From NCBI RefSeq assembly GCF_014180685.1, contig NZ_JACEHF010000001.1:33976-97975 (forward strand): a stretch of DNA of 64,000 nucleotides. The letters are read 5' to 3'. The stretch is from Nocardioides pelophilus. Its GTDB lineage: Bacteria > Actinomycetota > Actinomycetes > Propionibacteriales > Nocardioidaceae. Made by a program: the position numbers and the translations under genes. Below, one piece after another: positions 62,143 through 64,000 of this stretch (the stretch's first letter is position 1; every line of letters begins with the position of its first letter). Below the pieces are notes generated by a model, which was not told the DNA's origin, ran no database searches, and worked only from the letters and a program-made list of their open reading frames with translations.

Positions 62143-63068
62143 GCCCTTCCGGCGGTGAGGCGGACAGGATGCCGAGCTGGCAATCGGATCCCGTAGGCCG
62201 ACAGACCCTTGACGCTGAGATAGACGAACAGGATTCCGAACACCACGAGGTCGGTGAGGTTGGCGGGGATGAACAGCACGCTGAGGGACTGGACCAGTCC
62301 GACCGCGACCCCGACGAGGACGACGCGAAGTCCTGGAGCGCGTTGTCCGGAGACGAAGGCGACAACGAATGCCGAGAACAGCGACCCGTAGCCCATGCCG
62401 GCCGCGGCGGAGTACTTCGCTGCGGTCAGGCAGCCGATGAGGCCGGCGCACGCGGAAGCCCAAAAGAGGATCGAGACGTTGACCCGCTGCGGGCGAACCC
62501 CGACCGCGCTGGCCATCATCGGGTTTTCCCGGACGGCGCGCACGATGCGCCCGACCCGTGAGTAGCGCAGGAGCACCACTGCTCCCGCCGCAATGGCGCC
62601 GCACACGGTCAGGGTGATCACGTCGAGGCGAGTGGTGTGCAGCCCGAACGGAAGGGCGATGACGGAGTCCCCGACAAGGTTGAACGGGACGGTCGGTGAT
62701 TCGCGGGTGAAGTAGTACTGCAGGGCAGCCTCGACGGCCAGAGTCACCCCCAGCGAGCTGACGAAGATGGGCAGCGTCGCGTTGGCACCTGACCTTGTTG
62801 CCAGCGGCCGGTACACGACGACCTCGGTCAGTGCGCCGAAGACTGCGGCTGCGGCGATGGCTATGACCAGGCAGACGACGGCGGGGAGTCCTGTGTCGCG
62901 CTGCAGCACGGCTGCGGCGAAAGCGCTGCCGGTGATCGTGGCGGCATAGGCGAAGTGGAACCGGTTCGCGACGTTGAGGATGAGGGACGTTCCCAGGCCG
63001 AGAACGGCGAACGTCGCGCCCTGCGTGATGCCGGAGATGACCAGCTGGGCTGTGAGGTTGAGGTCCAC
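62139..63068 (-). CDS. livH: Branched-chain amino-acid-type ABC transporter permease (LivH)
   Basis: 309 residues from ATG 63068. LivH pattern: 'GITQGATFAVLGLGTSLILN', 'EVVVYRPLATRSGAN', 'ENPMMASAVGVRPQRVNV' and about eight hydrophobic segments. One of the two permease partners of the importer; overlaps the livM-livG gene by four bases. Confidence 0.93.
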   Translation of the reverse strand: MDLNLTAQLVISGITQGATFAVLGLGTSLILNVANRFHFAYAATITGSAFAAAVLQRDTGLPAVVCLVIAIAAAAVFGALTEVVVYRPLATRSGANATLPIFVSSLGVTLAVEAALQYYFTRESPTVPFNLVGDSVIALPFGLHTTRLDVITLTVCGAIAAGAVVLLRYSRVGRIVRAVRENPMMASAVGVRPQRVNVSILFWASACAGLIGCLTAAKYSAAAGMGYGSLFSAFVVAFVSGQRAPGLRVVLVGVAVGLVQSLSVLFIPANLTDLVVFGILFVYLSVKGLSAYGIRLPARHPVRLTAGRA

Positions 63069-63117
63069 GGAGCGCTCCTGATCGGTGACCTGGGACGGGG
63101 AGAGAGATGAAGGTGAA

Positions 63118-63154
63118 CGGCGTGCGCGCCAGGGTTCTCCCGACGCGCACGCCG
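63118..63154 (-). promoter_or_regulatory. Intergenic stem-loop between livK and livH
   Basis: Perfect 11-base arms CGGCGTGCGCG and CGCGCACGCCG around a 15-base loop, located seven bases after the livK stop (minus strand). No T-run follows, so rather than a full terminator it probably protects the livK mRNA or attenuates read-through, as is common after binding-protein genes. Confidence 0.6.
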
Positions 63155-63160
63155 CGTCCG

Positions 63161-64000
63161 CTACTTCATCTGGAAGTCGGCGCCACCGATGCCGAACGTG
63201 GCGAGCGGCTTCACGGCCGTGCCGTCGAACTGGTAGACGCCCATCTGCCGGATCTTCGGCGCGTGGGTGCTCGCGTCGAAGGCGTAGATGCCGTACGGCT
63301 TGCCGTCCGCGCTGACTCCGTAGACCGACGGGAAGGCCAGGTCGGACGTGAACGCAGCGAGGACGTCGTCGGGGTTGTCCGCCTTCTTGCCCTCGGCGTC
63401 GAGCCTCTGGAGGACCTGCCAGAACGTGAACATGTCCTCGTAGTAGTCCGCGGCGTAGAAGTCCGGAGCGTCGGCGCCGGGGTAGGCCTTGGTGTAGCTC
63501 TCGACGAAGTACTTGCCCCAGTCGTTGTCCGGGGATGCGGCGTTGAAGTAGTCGGAGGCGAAGGTGTAGTTGTCCGCCGCAGCACCGGCGACATCCTTGA
63601 GGTCGCTGGTGTACTCGGCGCCGATGACCGGGGTGTCATCGCCTGCAGCCTTGAGCGACTTCAAGAAGTAGCCGGTGTCGTTGCCGAAGGTGCCCAGCGA
63701 GATGACGTCGGCGCCGGAGGACTGCAGCTTGGCGATCGAGCTGGAGTAGTCCTGGCTTCCCACCGGCAGCACCTCGGTGGTGACCAGACTCAGGCCCTGC
63801 TTCTCCAGCGCCGCCTCGAGCAGCTGGGTGGCCTCGTCGGTGAAGGCTGGACCGTAGTCGGAGACGGCGAGCGCTACGGTCTTCGCGTCTGGGTGCGCCT
63901 GCTTGATGAACTGGGCGACGCCGTCGTAGGAGTCGTGCGGCGTGTTGGCCCGGGAACCGTAGAAGTACGGCTTGCCCTTGCCTGCGACGCCGGTGCCGCC
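63161..64000 (-). CDS. livK: Periplasmic-type substrate-binding protein (LivK-like), partial
   Basis: The C-terminal 279 residues are visible; the N-terminus and signal peptide lie beyond the right edge (frame open to 64000). It has the type 1 periplasmic-binding fold of HAAT transporters: 'ANTPHDSYDGVAQFIKQ', 'VALAVSDYGPAFTDEATQLL', 'SSIAKLQSSGADVISLGTFG', 'YYEDMFTFWQVLQRLDAEGK'. First gene of the liv operon. In a Gram-positive it would be a lipoprotein. Ligand inferred from mhp neighbours to be an aromatic acid. Confidence 0.9.
   Translation of the reverse strand, partial: GGTGVAGKGKPYFYGSRANTPHDSYDGVAQFIKQAHPDAKTVALAVSDYGPAFTDEATQLLEAALEKQGLSLVTTEVLPVGSQDYSSSIAKLQSSGADVISLGTFGNDTGYFLKSLKAAGDDTPVIGAEYTSDLKDVAGAAADNYTFASDYFNAASPDNDWGKYFVESYTKAYPGADAPDFYAADYYEDMFTFWQVLQRLDAEGKKADNPDDVLAAFTSDLAFPSVYGVSADGKPYGIYAFDASTHAPKIRQMGVYQFDGTAVKPLATFGIGGADFQMK

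Noticed and set aside
62143..63150. N-terminal extension of the LivM-LivG frame
   Set aside because: Arginine/histidine-rich and overlapping livH; the ATG at 62142 with ATGA overlap is the natural start.
1..64000. CRISPR arrays, rRNA genes and complete tRNA genes
   Set aside because: No regularly spaced repeats, rRNA-like sequence or full cloverleaf was found by eye.

Overview
The window is GC-rich, densely coded DNA from an actinobacterium. Two mce (mammalian-cell-entry) lipid-import operons, many cytochromes P450, FadD/FadE-type fatty-acid enzymes, a WS/DGAT wax/TAG synthase, TetR regulators and frequent GTG starts with ATGA/GTGA overlaps fit a soil Corynebacteriales/Propionibacteriales-type organism such as Nocardioides or Rhodococcus. 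The genus is an inference; no rRNA or species marker is present.

Layout. 1-5937 (minus): an mce operon (yrbEA, yrbEB, an embedded MceG-type ATPase, then Mce proteins running off the left edge). 6328-8047: a small membrane protein and an acyl-CoA dehydrogenase. 8136-8283: remnant of a tyrosine recombinase. 8322-15568: a P450/SDR/P450 operon divergent from a TetR-MMPL pair; the SDR has lost part of its C-terminus by a frame-changing deletion. 15981-18521: a TetR gene divergent from a BtrH-like acyltransferase coupled to a transglutaminase-like protein. 18548-21298: a PlsC-like acyltransferase divergent from a thioesterase-P450 pair. 21450-22804: decayed DUF4393-like and DUF445-like genes. 22841-34185 (minus): a complete mce operon (GMC oxidoreductase, yrbEA, yrbEB, mceA-F, two Mce-associated proteins) with a divergent PucR-type regulator. 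35805-45425: alkane/fatty-acid oxidation (ferredoxin, CYP153, ferredoxin reductase, FadD, aldehyde dehydrogenase, SDR) with a divergent AraC-type activator and a neighbouring WS/DGAT. 45781-47705: TetR and acyl-CoA dehydrogenase sharing two tandem palindromes. 48010-51430: a mobile-DNA scrapyard with an IS110 transposase, an IS3 remnant, a truncated DUF305 gene, a duplicated MMPL C-terminus and a tRNA 3'-half fragment. 52273-64000: meta-cleavage of hydroxylated phenylpropionate (mhpCAB on plus, mhpDFE on minus, IclR regulator) and a Liv-type ABC importer with a LivM-LivG fusion.

Together the genes describe uptake of hydrophobic or aromatic substrates (mce, liv), oxygenase activation (P450s, CYP153, MhpA, GMC oxidase) and funnelling to acyl-CoA, acetyl-CoA, pyruvate and succinate, with storage as wax ester or TAG. 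The least explained parts are the BtrH/transglutaminase cassette, the paired GTATCGGA/TCCGATAC palindromes upstream of mhpC, and the rearranged stretch at 48-51.4 kb.
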